64,000 bases of DNA, from NCBI RefSeq assembly GCF_036373705.1, contig NC_089856.1, positions 29,670,298 to 29,734,297 of the forward strand. Direction: 5' to 3'. Below, in pieces: positions 40,401-52,400 of the stretch (position 1 is the first letter of the stretch; every line of letters starts with the position of its first letter). The position numbers were made by a program, and so were the translations under genes. Below the pieces are notes generated by a model, which worked only from the letters and a program-made list of their open reading frames with translations, was not told the DNA's origin and made no database searches. Origin of the DNA: Amia ocellicauda (Eukaryota > Chordata > Actinopteri > Amiiformes > Amiidae).

Positions 40401-43400
40401 GGATTATACATTTGATTTGATTTATTATTTATATGTACCCGATTTTGGCTATTCTAGGTAAATGTATTTATAACTTATTTATTTTAGCATTTATGCAGCT
40501 AAAACACCGTAGGCATGTTTAATACATATATTTAGGAAAAGTCAGGAATGGGTATGCGCAGTGTATTTAGGAACACAGAGTAATTCAAATTTTAATAACC
40601 AAATTGGTCAAATTGAACGGCTTGGCACTAATTGAACCCTAAATTGAAGTAATAATTTACTAAATGAGAGCCTTTTAATTGTTTAACTGTAGGGGTTCTA
40701 AGTTAAGTATATACAGTGGGGGAAGAAAATATTTGATCCCCTGCTGATTTTGTACGTTTGCCCACTGACAAAGAAATGATCAGTCTATCATTTTAATGGT
40801 AGGTGTATTTTAATAGTGAGAGACAGAATAACAGCAAAAAAATCCAGAAAAACGCATTTCAAAAAAGTTATAAATTGATTTGCATGTTAATGAGGGAAAA
40901 AGTATTTGACCCCTTCGACTTAGTACTTGGTGGCAAAACCCTTGTTGGCAATCACAGAGGTCAGACGTTTCTTGTAGTTGGCCACCAGGTTTGCACACAT
41001 CTCAGGAGGGATTTTGTCCCACTCCTCTTTGCAGATCCTCTCCAAGTCATTAAGGTTTCGAGGCTGACATTTGGCAACTCGAACCTTCAGCTCCCTCCAC
41101 AGATTTTCTATGGGATTAAAGTCTGGAGACTGGCTAGGCCACTCTAGGACCTTAATGTGCTTCTTCTTGAGCCACTCCTTTGTTGCCTTGGCTGTGTGTT
41201 TTGGGTCATTGTCATGCTGGAATACCCACCCACGACCCATTTTCAATGCCCTGGCTGAGGGAAGGAGGTTCTCACCCAAGATTTGATGGTACATGGCCCC
41301 ATCCATCGACCCTTTGATGCGGTGCAGTTGTCCTGTCCCCTTAGCAGAAAAACACCCCCAAAGCATAATGTTTCCACCTCCATGTTTGACGGTGGGGATG
41401 GTGTTCTTGGGGTCATTCCTCCTCCTCCAAACACGGCGAGTTGAGTTGAGTTGATGTCAAAGAGCTTGATTTTGGTCTCATCTGACCACAACACTTTCAC
41501 CCAGTTCTCCTCTGAATCATTCAGATGTACAGGCCCGTCTGAAGTTTGCCAATGAACATGTGCTTTCTTGAGCAGGGGGACCTGCAGGGCGCTGCAGAAT
41601 TTCAGTCCTTCACGGCATAGTGTGTTACCAATTGTTTTCTTGGTGACTATGGTCCCAGCTGCCTTGAGATCATTAACAAGATCCTCCCGTGTAGTTCTGG
41701 GCTGATTCCTCACTGTTCTCATGATCATTGAAACTCCACGAGGTGAGATCTTGCATGGAGCCCCAGACCGAGGGAGACTGACAGTTATTTTGTGTTTCTT
41801 CCATAATCGCACCAACTGTTGTCACCTTCTCACCAAGCTGCTTGGCGATGGTCTTGTAGCCCATTCCAGCCTTGTGTAGGTCTACAATCTTGTCCCTGAC
41901 ATCCTTGGACAGCTCTTTGGTCTTGGTCATGGTGGAGAGTTTGGAATCTGATTGATTGATAGCTTCTGTGGACAGGTGTCTTTTATACAGGTAACGAGCT
42001 GAGATTAGGAGCACTCCCTTTAAGAGAGTGCTCCTAATCTCAGCTCGTTACCTGTATAAAAGACACCTGGGAGCCAGAAATCTTGCTGATTGATAGGGGA
42101 TCAAATACTTATTTCCCTTATTAACATGCAAATCAATTTATAACTTTTTTGAAATGCGTTTTTCTGGATTTTTTTGCTGTTATTCTGTCTCTCACTGTTA
42201 AAATACACCTACCATTAAAATGATAGACTGATCATTTCTTTGTCAGTGGGCAAACGTACAAAATCAGCAGGGGATCAAATATTTTCTTCCCCCACTGTAT
42301 ATACTTAACTTAGAACCCCTACAGTTAAACAATTAAAAGGCTCTCATTTAGTAAATTATTACTTCAATTTAGGGTTCAATTAGTGCCAAGCCGTTCAATT
42401 TGACCAATTTGGTTATTAAAATTTGAATTACTCTGTGTTCCTAAATACACTGCGCATACCCATTCCTGACTTTTCCTAAATATATGTATTAAACATGCCT
42501 ACGGCGTTTTAGCCGCATAAATGCTAAAATAAATAAGTTATAAATACATTTACCTAGAATAGCCAAAATCGGGTACATATAAATAATAAATCAAATCAAA
42601 TGTATAATCCTGCCTTCCCTTTACAATACAGTCAGTCTGGTGCTCAAGTGGTGATTTCTACCTGTCTACAGTCCGTCATGTGCTTGAAAAACACAGGCAT
42701 TGTACAGCATTACAGGTGTTTTCTTACAGCTGTACTCAGATTGAGTGGATACAGTGATTACCCCACAAATAAACATGAATTTGAAACGAAGACTGAAGAA
42801 AGCTTGTTTTGGAAATGCCGTCTATGTGAACATGACTGATTCAGGGCTATCAGTGATACCGGGAATGACAGATCATTCATGGGTTTGTGCCAGTGGTGTG
42901 AAAACTTTGCGAGTGGCACCGAGTGCATTTACTCTACTGATCAATACGTGATTGCTACTGCACATAGTACAGAGTGCAATAGCGCAGGCACATTTCATGA
43001 AAAATAATGATTCATGGACATTATCAGCGGAGGAGCATTTATTGCAATGCTATATTTTCGTGAAGTAAAAGTGTTCACCTGGAGAGAGCTGTCAAAATGC
43101 AGTGTGAGGTATGAGCTCATGCAGAGAAAGTGGAGAAACGTGTCCTGTGTGGACTGTCCTGAGCTGTCAGGTATGCAGGCTAAATATAAATAGTAAAGTT
43201 TATTGAAATAAAAAAGTACAGTGAATAAAAGCAGTGTATGTTGAAAAAGTTTACACGATGTTGAAAAAGTTTACTTTAGTGTACAATTATGTTTTGATAA
43301 ATGCAATAGTTATTTTTGAACTATAAAATATTGCTTTTGAGCATTATTCCAATATTTACATTTACACTTGTTTCATTCTCTTATTGTATGCCGATTTTCG

Positions 43401-46400
43401 AGCTTTTTGCTTATTGTAGGCCATATAGTTATTCATGTTTTGACTGCAGTGTGTACGTTTAGAAAAAAGTGTGTTGTTTTTTATAGCAATAATAATAATA
43501 ATGTTTAATGGTCATATTTCAAGTTAAATACTACATTTGTGCTATGTAAATGTTGGATTTGAAGTTCATGAATAAAACTTCTGAGTTTTATATGATGGTT
43601 TGCCTTTGACTGTCATATTGCAGTTGTTAAAAGAGCTATCGGTTACAATGACCGGCTTTGGCGCTTGTAGGTAGTTCGAAGTAGTGTCGGTGCTTCTAGT
43701 GTTAAGTAATTGAGAGCTCAGTTTGAACAAAAAACAGCAAGGTCAGTGTTCTGCCAGGACCAGGATTAAGATCCACTGTTCTAATCTTGACTATTTCCAA
43801 CTGCTGGCTCCTCTCCTCCTGCTCAGCCCTGGCTCTCCTCCATTCTACCCCCTGACCCCAACAAGCATCTATCGCATCAGTGTTTGTGCGCTATGTCCAC
43901 AGCAGCAGAGTGTTGTCTGACCTTGACGTAGCTGAGCACAGCCTCTCTCTGCAAGTGTCGGGCTCTCTGCCTCTCCTCCTCGTACTGCTGGGCTGCCAGC
44001 TGGGCCTCCCGCCGCATGCGCTCCACACCCCCAGACACCCGCTGGGAATAGAGAAGATCAATAGACAGAGGGGTAGGTGTTTATATTCAACAGCGTCATA
44101 TAAAAATAAACATGCACACACACACACATACAATCAGCATAGAAGTACCTGGCTTTGAGCAGAAGAGAGCGACGTACTGCCACTGTCCAGGAGGTTCCTG
44201 TAGGACAGAGAGCAGGGGAGGGGAGGTTAGGCTGGGGCCTGAAGACGTAAGGGTTTTCCATATGGAGTATATAGTGTGCTGTGTGTATACAGTGTGCTGT
44301 ACCTGCTGTGTAGTGCGAGGTGTCTCCGAGGGTCATCTGTCCGTGCCGAGTCCCTGGAGGGGCTAGACTTCACTGGAGAACCCTGGAACCAGACAGGCAC
44401 CCGTCAGTGTCTCTCTCCCTGCTTCACTCTCAAACTTCTCGCCTCATTCCCCTAGTCAGCCTTCTGTCCCACATGCCTTCCAATGGCCTTTTCCCTAACT
44501 CTCCCTTTGTCACAACCTCTCTTCTTCCCTCCCTCCCCCTCACCCAGCTCTCAACCTGCCCATCTTACCTCTTTGGTGATCCTCTTTTCTATGTAAGCCA
44601 TGAACTGTGTGCTGAGGCTGGCTGGCTCTGCCGCCCGGTGCCGAGACTCCTCCTCTTCCTCCTCGCCTGTGCAGCTGTCAATAAAGTCAATCTGTTCCAG
44701 CTCTGCTTCCACTGAGGGGCAGATAGACACAGAGAAGTGTCAGCGAAACAGGCAGACACACCAATCAGAAAGCCACAGAAACACAAATCTCTCCATCTCC
44801 CTCTCTCTTTATCTCTCTCACCTGTGCCATTGGAAACCAGTGCCCCAGTCCTACTCTCCTCCCTTTCCCTCTCTCTCTCTCTCCGCTGTCTCTGCTCCTT
44901 TGTGATCTCTGCCACTCGTAAAGGAAGATCTGACAATTCATCTGTGGGCTGGGGGGAGAGAGAGGACATGGGAGAGGGGGTAGAGGAGGACATGATGGTT
45001 GGAAGAAAGAAGGGAGATGAGTGAGAGGATACAGAAAGAAAGGGAGAGAAGGAAAAGTAGGGAGAGGGAAAGACAGGATGTGGAGAGGAAAGGGTGAATA
45101 GGAGGATGCAACAAGAATGAGGGGGGGATAGAGGGAAAAGGAGAGGAGTAGGGAGAGTGAAGGGGAAAAACAGGATATATAAGGAATAGGACAGAGAAAG
45201 AGGGGAGAGAGTGGAGAGAAGGGTGAGTTTATTATCTTGATTTGTAAAACTGGGAGTGAAAATCTCAGTGTGTCCGGTTTTATACATGACGTGATACAAC
45301 TACAGACAGTGTTTATAAAGAGAAATATTTAGTGTTGCAGCACTACCCCCTCACCTCATTGCCCGACCACCTCTTGTCCCCGCTGTCCACACTGTTGAAT
45401 CCCGAATCCAGCGCCCCATATGACCGGCCAGGATACAGCTCCTCCACACTGAGGGAGAAGCAATGTGAAGGAAGAGGTGAGGAAGGAACAAGAAAGAGGT
45501 GAATGAGTGAGATGGGGAGAGGGACAGGAAGGAAGAGAATCAGTGGGAGGTCTCCAAAAAATAGAATACCTTGTTTGCACGCTTGTGCGTGGGCGAGGGA
45601 GTGAGGGAGTGTAGTTGCAGGCATCCTAGTCTGTAACCTGACACTCTAGGAGGGAATACAGCCTTCGCACGGCTGCTGGACCACACCTCACAGGCTGTGC
45701 CGGCCTGTCAATCCTCCCTCCCTCCCTCCCTCCCTCTAGTTGTCTGGGCTCACACTTCTGGCCCTTCCTTTTTTGTCGTAGTTTATTTTCCTTCCGTCTA
45801 TACCTGTAGATTTCCAACTCTGTCTGTCTGTCTGTGCCTGTTCCTCCCTCACCCCCTCCGTCTCTCACATCCTCAGAAACTCCGGTACAGTGAGAGAGAC
45901 CCTGTTATTACCCCCCCTCCCCCTCTCCAGCTGTCTCAGTGTGGCACAGCTGTTTCCAGCATGCCCTCTCTTTCATTAGGAGACTGTGGCAGAGACAGAG
46001 GGGTGGGTGTGGGGAGAGTGTCTTTTTCCATTTGTGCAGTGTGTGTATACAGCACACATTTACACATGTGCACACGGTGTCGTTGCCTTGGACACTGTAC
46101 AGTGTGCGCGCACGGACTGGCATGTGCAAATGTGTGTAGTTTCAAGGTTGGAAGGTCCAAGTTCTGAAAAGTCAGACAAGAGACCTGCTGCCTCCTCCCT
46201 GGGTGCTCAGCCTATGAGGGACGGAGATAATCGTGCAGGACAGGTTGCCTTGGTGCTGGGAGACCTGGCCCCACTGTCTAAGATTGCTGTTGCTCCCACA
46301 GTGTAAACAGACTCTCAAGCAAGGGCTCGTATGTAATTGATTCTACTCCTCTAGTACTGTGCAGGGGCGGGGGCTGCCTGAGTGTGTACAGTGCATGATG

Positions 46401-49400
46401 AGGCGTCTCACCAGGAGCCGAAGCCCAGGGGCCGGCGGTCGAAGTCAGGCAACTCGGGCACAGTCTTACACGCCTCTATGTTCAGAAATTTGAATATATG
46501 GATCTTCCCCTTAATACAGATCTGAAGGAGAGGGAAAGACAAAAGCAATGTTATCACAATAAAGAATCAGGGTGGACAGAAAGGGGCGAGTGTTGGTCAG
46601 TGCTGGCCTTACCTGCGCAGGGGGGCACTGTAGTGGGTTGTTGTCCAGGACAATGCTCTGTAGGTGCCTCAGGTTGCGGTAACACACCGGGATGGTCGTC
46701 ACCTTGTTGCAGGAGAAGTCGAGCCGCACCAGGGGCAGCTCTGCCAGCTCTGCATACACAGCACAGCGAGGGTAAACATGCAGCACATCATAGAGGGCAC
46801 TACAATACACAGCACTGTGGTACAGTACAGTGCAATGATTGCTAACTATTTTAAGTGAATCAAAATTGGGATACATTTTGGTCCAGGCTAGGGTTAGAGT
46901 CCCCAGTAAACTTAGGCTTTCAAGTGAAGGACAATACAGAAGAGAGTGTAGTATAGTCATGTGCCCATAGTACGGTACATTTCAGTACCACACAGCAGAG
47001 AGTTCAGAGCTCTGACCTGGGGGAAGCCGGGCCAGGTGGTTCCTGCGGATGTTGAGGTCCCGGAGCACCTCCAGCTGGCCCATTTGAGGAGGCAGAGTCT
47101 GGATCTCATTGCAGCTGACATCCTGAGACATGGGCAGAGAGACACAGAGGGTAGACATCAGACACCGAGAAGCACAGTACATGTACAGTATTGTACATGT
47201 ATGTGACGTACAGTACAATAAATTATTCATTCAATATAGTACATATTAGTTCAGTCTACAAATTATATTATGGTATGGTATATAAACAGCTTGAAGTAGT
47301 ATCGTGATGCATGTTGTGTAGTATAGCATATGGTACGTAGCATAGTAATGAACATACAATGTAACACAAAGACTCACCAGCTCTGTGAGTTGCCGGAGCT
47401 GGCCAATCTCCTCTGGCAGAGACACCAGCTTGTTGTTGCAGGCAATCAGCACCTTCAGGGGCAGACTACAAACTGGAGCCGGCAGTGTGGAAAGCTGGTT
47501 ACGACTGGGAGAGAGGAAAGACAGAGAACAATTAATGGTGGGAGGTTGAAAGACATTGGGGGCCAGATATAGAGAGAGGAAGGGAGAACAACAGACCCAA
47601 CTGAGCAAAAATCCTAGACAGAGTCTGGAGCCACTATGTGGCAGTGCACCACCAGGTTAACTCCAGCACTGGGCATTCAAACAGCAAGGATAAAACACAT
47701 CTGTAGTAATGGTATACATAAGCACACCTGTCCCTCTGACACTCAGAAGTCGATGATCTCGGTGGCTCTGGTTTAACTGATGCTCGGGTACATAACTGGT
47801 GTACTGCCTTGGGTCTCTGGTGCCATTAGGCAGCAGTCTAAGCCAAAGCTCAGGATGTGATGGAGGAGCAGTCCTACCTGATGTTGAGGTACGTAAGGGC
47901 CTGCAAGTTGAGCATGGTCTCAGGCAGAGTGCGGATGCAGTTCTGGTACAGGTTCAAGCTCTCCAGCGACACAAACAGACACACCTCAATGGGCAGCTCT
48001 GACAGTCGGTTTCGTGATAAATCTGTCAGAAACATAGGGGAAATGGTGAGACAATGAACCTGCCTGATACTTTCTAACCGTACACACTATATACATTACC
48101 GGTCAAAATGTTTTATTGAAATTTGCGCAGTTTAATGTCTCAATGTACTCTGAAATTAAAGCACAGAACAAATAAACAATTGGAGATCAAAAATAAATCA
48201 TTTTGTTTAAAAACAAGTAACCCCTTCAGCTGACAAACCCCTATGGTACCCTTAAAAGGGCACCAAATGCATGTGCTTCTCTTTAATCCGATGTGTACTC
48301 TTCAATGTTGTGTTTGCCAAGTGTTTAAAAACAGAGAACACTATAAGCGATACAGCCTGACGTGGAAAGGACTTTGTGTCTATTTTATTCTTTGTGCTTT
48401 ACATGATTGTAAACAGCGTAATAAATACACGTTTCTGTTAAGAGATATTAGGAAGAGCTAAACGTGTATAGACAACATTATATTCAGACAAGCACGTCCC
48501 CATAAGAATACGTTTCCATGCTCAACAATAACACTAAATAGCAAATATGTATTGTTATTATTATCATCATCATTTGTGCTAGTATATATGTATTTTAAAC
48601 GGCACAGCGTGACTCCCTTAATTTATTACTCTTACTACAGAATTATAACTGCAAACAATACTTTTTGCCGTATTATTTATAATTTACTTAACAGATGTCC
48701 TCAACCAGGGCAAGTTACAGTTGAAACAAAATACACACGTTACACAATTAATCATCCAGCTACAGTATAGCAGGTTATAATTTAATTAAAGTGTGCGCGT
48801 CTCAGTCATGGCGTGTATGGACGCATTTATTAAACCAGTCCTTATGTTTTAGAGGAAACCCAGATCTGCTGTATTTATTTATTCATTAATTTAACTTGTA
48901 AATGGTCACACGTTAACTAAATTGTGACCGCCTTCACACTGACTGTCTCTGCGGATTGTGCTGCACGCCATTCACAAAACACAGCCTGAAACAACATCCA
49001 GTTATTCATAAAATATTAAGAATATCGGCTGCTACCGATCTGATTATTATCCTTCAGTTTATTTTTAACTAGTCACAGCATTGCACCGGTCCTGTGAAAT
49101 CCAAGTTTTTAATGCACTCGGATATTAACCGTAAGCAGTCATTGTTTCTGTATGTGGATTTCACTCCATGCTGCTAATAAACTTGTAATTTCTTCGTGAT
49201 CACACACGGCACTTGAGATTATATCTTCCAACACAATGCACCTGATCTCTTCCCTGTCTGTCTCAAGTCCAGTGCACACCTCTCTTCTGAAAGCGAATCA
49301 AGTCCTCAGTGGGCGGGACGGACGCTTATGGACACGTCTAGCACCAGATTGTTAACCGTCCACAAAACACGGATGCTTCCAGACGCTTAGCCAGTGTAAA

Positions 49401-52400
49401 CACCAGTTTAAGCGTCCAGACGTGTCCACCAGTGGAAACGGGGCATAATACACAACAATTTTACATAATTGGATCTGAACTTCTCTGCGTTTGATGTGTC
49501 AAATAAAATATACTGAATTAATTGTTGGGTTGTTCTGAACAAAACAAGCCTATTTGCAAAGAAATATGATCGAAACTGAGTGATCTGTGACTGTCTGAAT
49601 GAGACCCCCCCCGGGAGCAGACTGCTTGTTTACCCCCCGGGCTCTGAATGACGGCGGGCAACACGGAAACTGTAAATCGGATGTGTTTGAGAATGAAATG
49701 CACTCTTAGCCAAGAGAATAAGCTTTCAAATGATATGCACATTGTAGGAATACAGTGTAACTTCTATACAGGATCTGCGTGTAACACTGCCAAATAATGC
49801 TTAAGAGGGTGTAGTAACAGTATATAATTCTGAAATGTACATTATTTTTCTTTTCTTTTCTTAACCTCTGGCAGTTTTCTGCTTACCTCTGTAACATTTC
49901 AAGTTATTCAAGTTAACGGGAAAAATGAGAGTGTTCTAAAACTTTTGACCGGTAGTGTACACGCTATGCAATTCAACCACAGACACATGATGCTATACTA
50001 CTACAATTCAGGCATTATGTCTGCATTTGTTTCACTGTCCTGTAATATGAGATATAAGCCAAGAATATTAAGTTTAAAACATTTAAATAAGACGTTATAG
50101 ACACACAGGCTAAGAACAAGCCCTGCTTGCATGTGACTTCCGCACTTAAAACCTGCACACAAAACTATAAATACCACACACTGGTGAGGAGACATAAAGA
50201 GAAAGGAGAATGCTCAGTTTTGTTTGTCAAAAAATCCTAGACAGATGCTGGATCATCTTTGTAATTGAGGCAGTAATTTACGAGGTTAACTCCAGCACTG
50301 GGCAATCAGGGAGACAGACTTATATTTATGCATTATTTATCTAGTCTCTCCCACCTGTACACTGACAGTTAACAATTAACTCCCAATTGCATAACAGTTT
50401 GAGACATTACAGGTTTTATAATCTGTAAACTGTTATAAAGCGAATGCCAGCCACAGAATATACTGTACATGTAAACTAATTTTAAGGAAATCTTCACAGA
50501 TTTACATGTATTTATTGTCTCCATAATTAAATTCTTGAGCAGACTAAGGCCGGAAACTCATCAAACTGCTACACAAAAGGAAACTTATTTTGAGTCGTGA
50601 ACTAGCTGTAAAAACACCACAGCAGTTGTAATTTGTGTGTCAAGTGTCAGCCAGAGGAAGAGAAAGATAAAGAAAGACGGCCAATGAGAGTGAGAGAGAA
50701 AAAGCGAGTGAGCAAGCAAGACAACAACTTCTGACCACAACGCTGGCCAGGTGTCATGAACACCAGGATGTTAATTAGGGCTTTACTGCCCCGTGTGTCT
50801 GAAGAACTGCACATCAGCATTGTGTGCATCATCACTGTGCTCACTGCAGTCTGTCTAGAAGAGTACGTGTCTCCTTGAAGTGCGTCTAACTGACAGTATG
50901 GTGTGGCAGAGAACAGTGGTGTTTTTGCACTAGACTGTGGTTGTGTGCAGTGCTGTACCCTACAGTGGTGTCCATAAAGTCCAGTGAAGCTGTGTACAGT
51001 GATGGGTTTCCCAGCCTGTGTCTATATTTAACAGTGCAGCTGTGAGAAAGAGGCAGGAAGTGCTGCGCTCAACACAGGCTGCTTCCTCCGGGACAGGCGC
51101 TGTTAGTGGGCTAAGAAATACAGGGAGAATGGGATGCTGAGAAAGCCTGAAACAGAGAGTATGAGAGACTGGGGCAATACAATGATACTGTATCTTGACA
51201 AACTTTGGAAGAAAGTCCAATAAAGCACATACTCGTACTAACACTGCTTGCAGAAATGCTGCTGCTAAAACACTTTGGCAGTAAAAAAAGGTAACATGCA
51301 AGAAGGAATTCATAATGGAATAAATGCCTCTACTGTAGAATAAAAGGTTCTTATAAGAAAGGTTCTCATAATACGACTCATTTTACAGTAAATAACTGAA
51401 ATACCTGTCAATGCACACTTTACACTGCACACATTAAATATTACTGCGATATACACACTCAAATAGATTTAATTCATTACTGGTGTGACACTGCATCCTC
51501 ACTGACTACAGGAGGTATGGCTGTTTAGGTGTATAAAGAGGATCTTATGCCCAGTCTTTTCTACCTATTCGATCTGCAAATATGTTCATGTAAGATTTCA
51601 CTGAAAACATGTGTATAACGTAGGCTATATACTGAACTGGAGTTCCTAGGGGTTCTTTGCAAACTCAAAACATGTACAAAGCAGGGAAATGTGCTCACAA
51701 ATGATTAAAAATCTAATTCAGACAAAGACAAGATGTTCTATTCATTGTTACTGGTGTAGCTTCAGTTGCCATATTAATGACAGACTGTAGGCTTTCTTCA
51801 GCTGTGTGAAGGAGTTATGAATGGTGGCATTATACCATTGAAAATGATGAGATTTGTGCTATGTGAAGGTTTTTTCCCCTTAAAGAATGTATCAGATACT
51901 TCACGAAAGTTCAGTACCTACATTTGTGTGTCAATCAGCCTTCAGGGAACTGAGAAAGATAAGTGACAATGTGACACTGGAAAAGTCACTGGAAAAATGA
52001 GATGGACAGACTGGGTAAAGACAGCACTGAGACTGAGCAGTTCCATACACTTTTCCCTCTCCTATAGACACTCCCTCAATTTCTTTGTATCTTGCATTCT
52101 TCTCTCTCTGTCCTTATCATACGATCAGTTGTAACCATACAGTCTCACTCGGTCACAGTCCTGTCTCAATTCCTTTAATTTCTCTCTCGCTTCTCATCAA
52201 TATGAACAGTCTGTATCACACTGTCCACACAGTCATCATGTGTAACCTACGTCACATTTCTCCCTAGGTGAGTGCTCACAGAGTGAGGACCATATAGTGA
52301 AGTGGTCCATCCACAGAAAGACTAAGAGCAAGGGCATTACATTGTATTATAAACTACTGCACACGAGCTCAATTATAAACACCAATTTTGTGGAATAATT

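Larger units (their letters stand above)
39764..43275. repeat. Large palindrome with about 0.95-kb arms around a Tc1 element
   Basis: The left arm 39764-40711 and the right arm 42300-43275 are reverse complements with only scattered differences (for example GCAGCTAAAACACC against GCGGCTAAAACGCC). Each arm carries the same open frame (minus 40411-40172 and plus 42600-42839, one residue different). The right arm has a small local duplication of TTGAAAAAGTTTAC near its end. The Tc1 copy occupies the exact centre. Confidence 0.85.
39538..43778. mobile_element. hAT-like miniature element enlarged by nested insertions
   Basis: The left end reads GAGTGGTTCTCAATCCTGG and the right end is its inverse (CCAGGATTAAGATCCACTG). 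Flanking octamers TTCTTATC (39530-39537) and TTCTAATC (43779-43786) agree at seven of eight positions, an hAT-type target duplication. Both ends continue with matching inner sequence (CTGCTGGTTTTTGTTCCAAC on the left; its counterpart on the right, inverted). Everything between, including the palindrome and the Tc1 copy, is therefore a later addition to one small element inside the lrch3 intron. Confidence 0.7.
48092..49959. mobile_element. Tc1-like non-autonomous element hosting other insertions (lrch3 intron 1)
   Basis: The left end TACATTACCGGTCAAAATG and the right end, inverse TACACTACCGGTCAAAAG, are the terminal repeats of a common fish Tc1 group. The left 120 bases (AAATAAACAATTGGAGATC) also belong to that group. 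The interior has no transposase and is largely filled by the second copy of the 32.9-kb miniature element. Confidence 0.7.

Noticed and set aside
40060-42951. Identical 68- and 79-codon open frames on both sides of the Tc1 copy
   Set aside because: They are the same sequence in two palindrome arms. The products resemble nothing I know, so they are evidence for the duplication and not for a gene.
44589-45299. 236-codon minus-strand open frame
   Set aside because: It reads through lrch3 exon 8 into both flanking introns, and past its end into exon 9 in the wrong frame. The Ser/Pro/Leu-rich part is purine-rich intron read in reverse.
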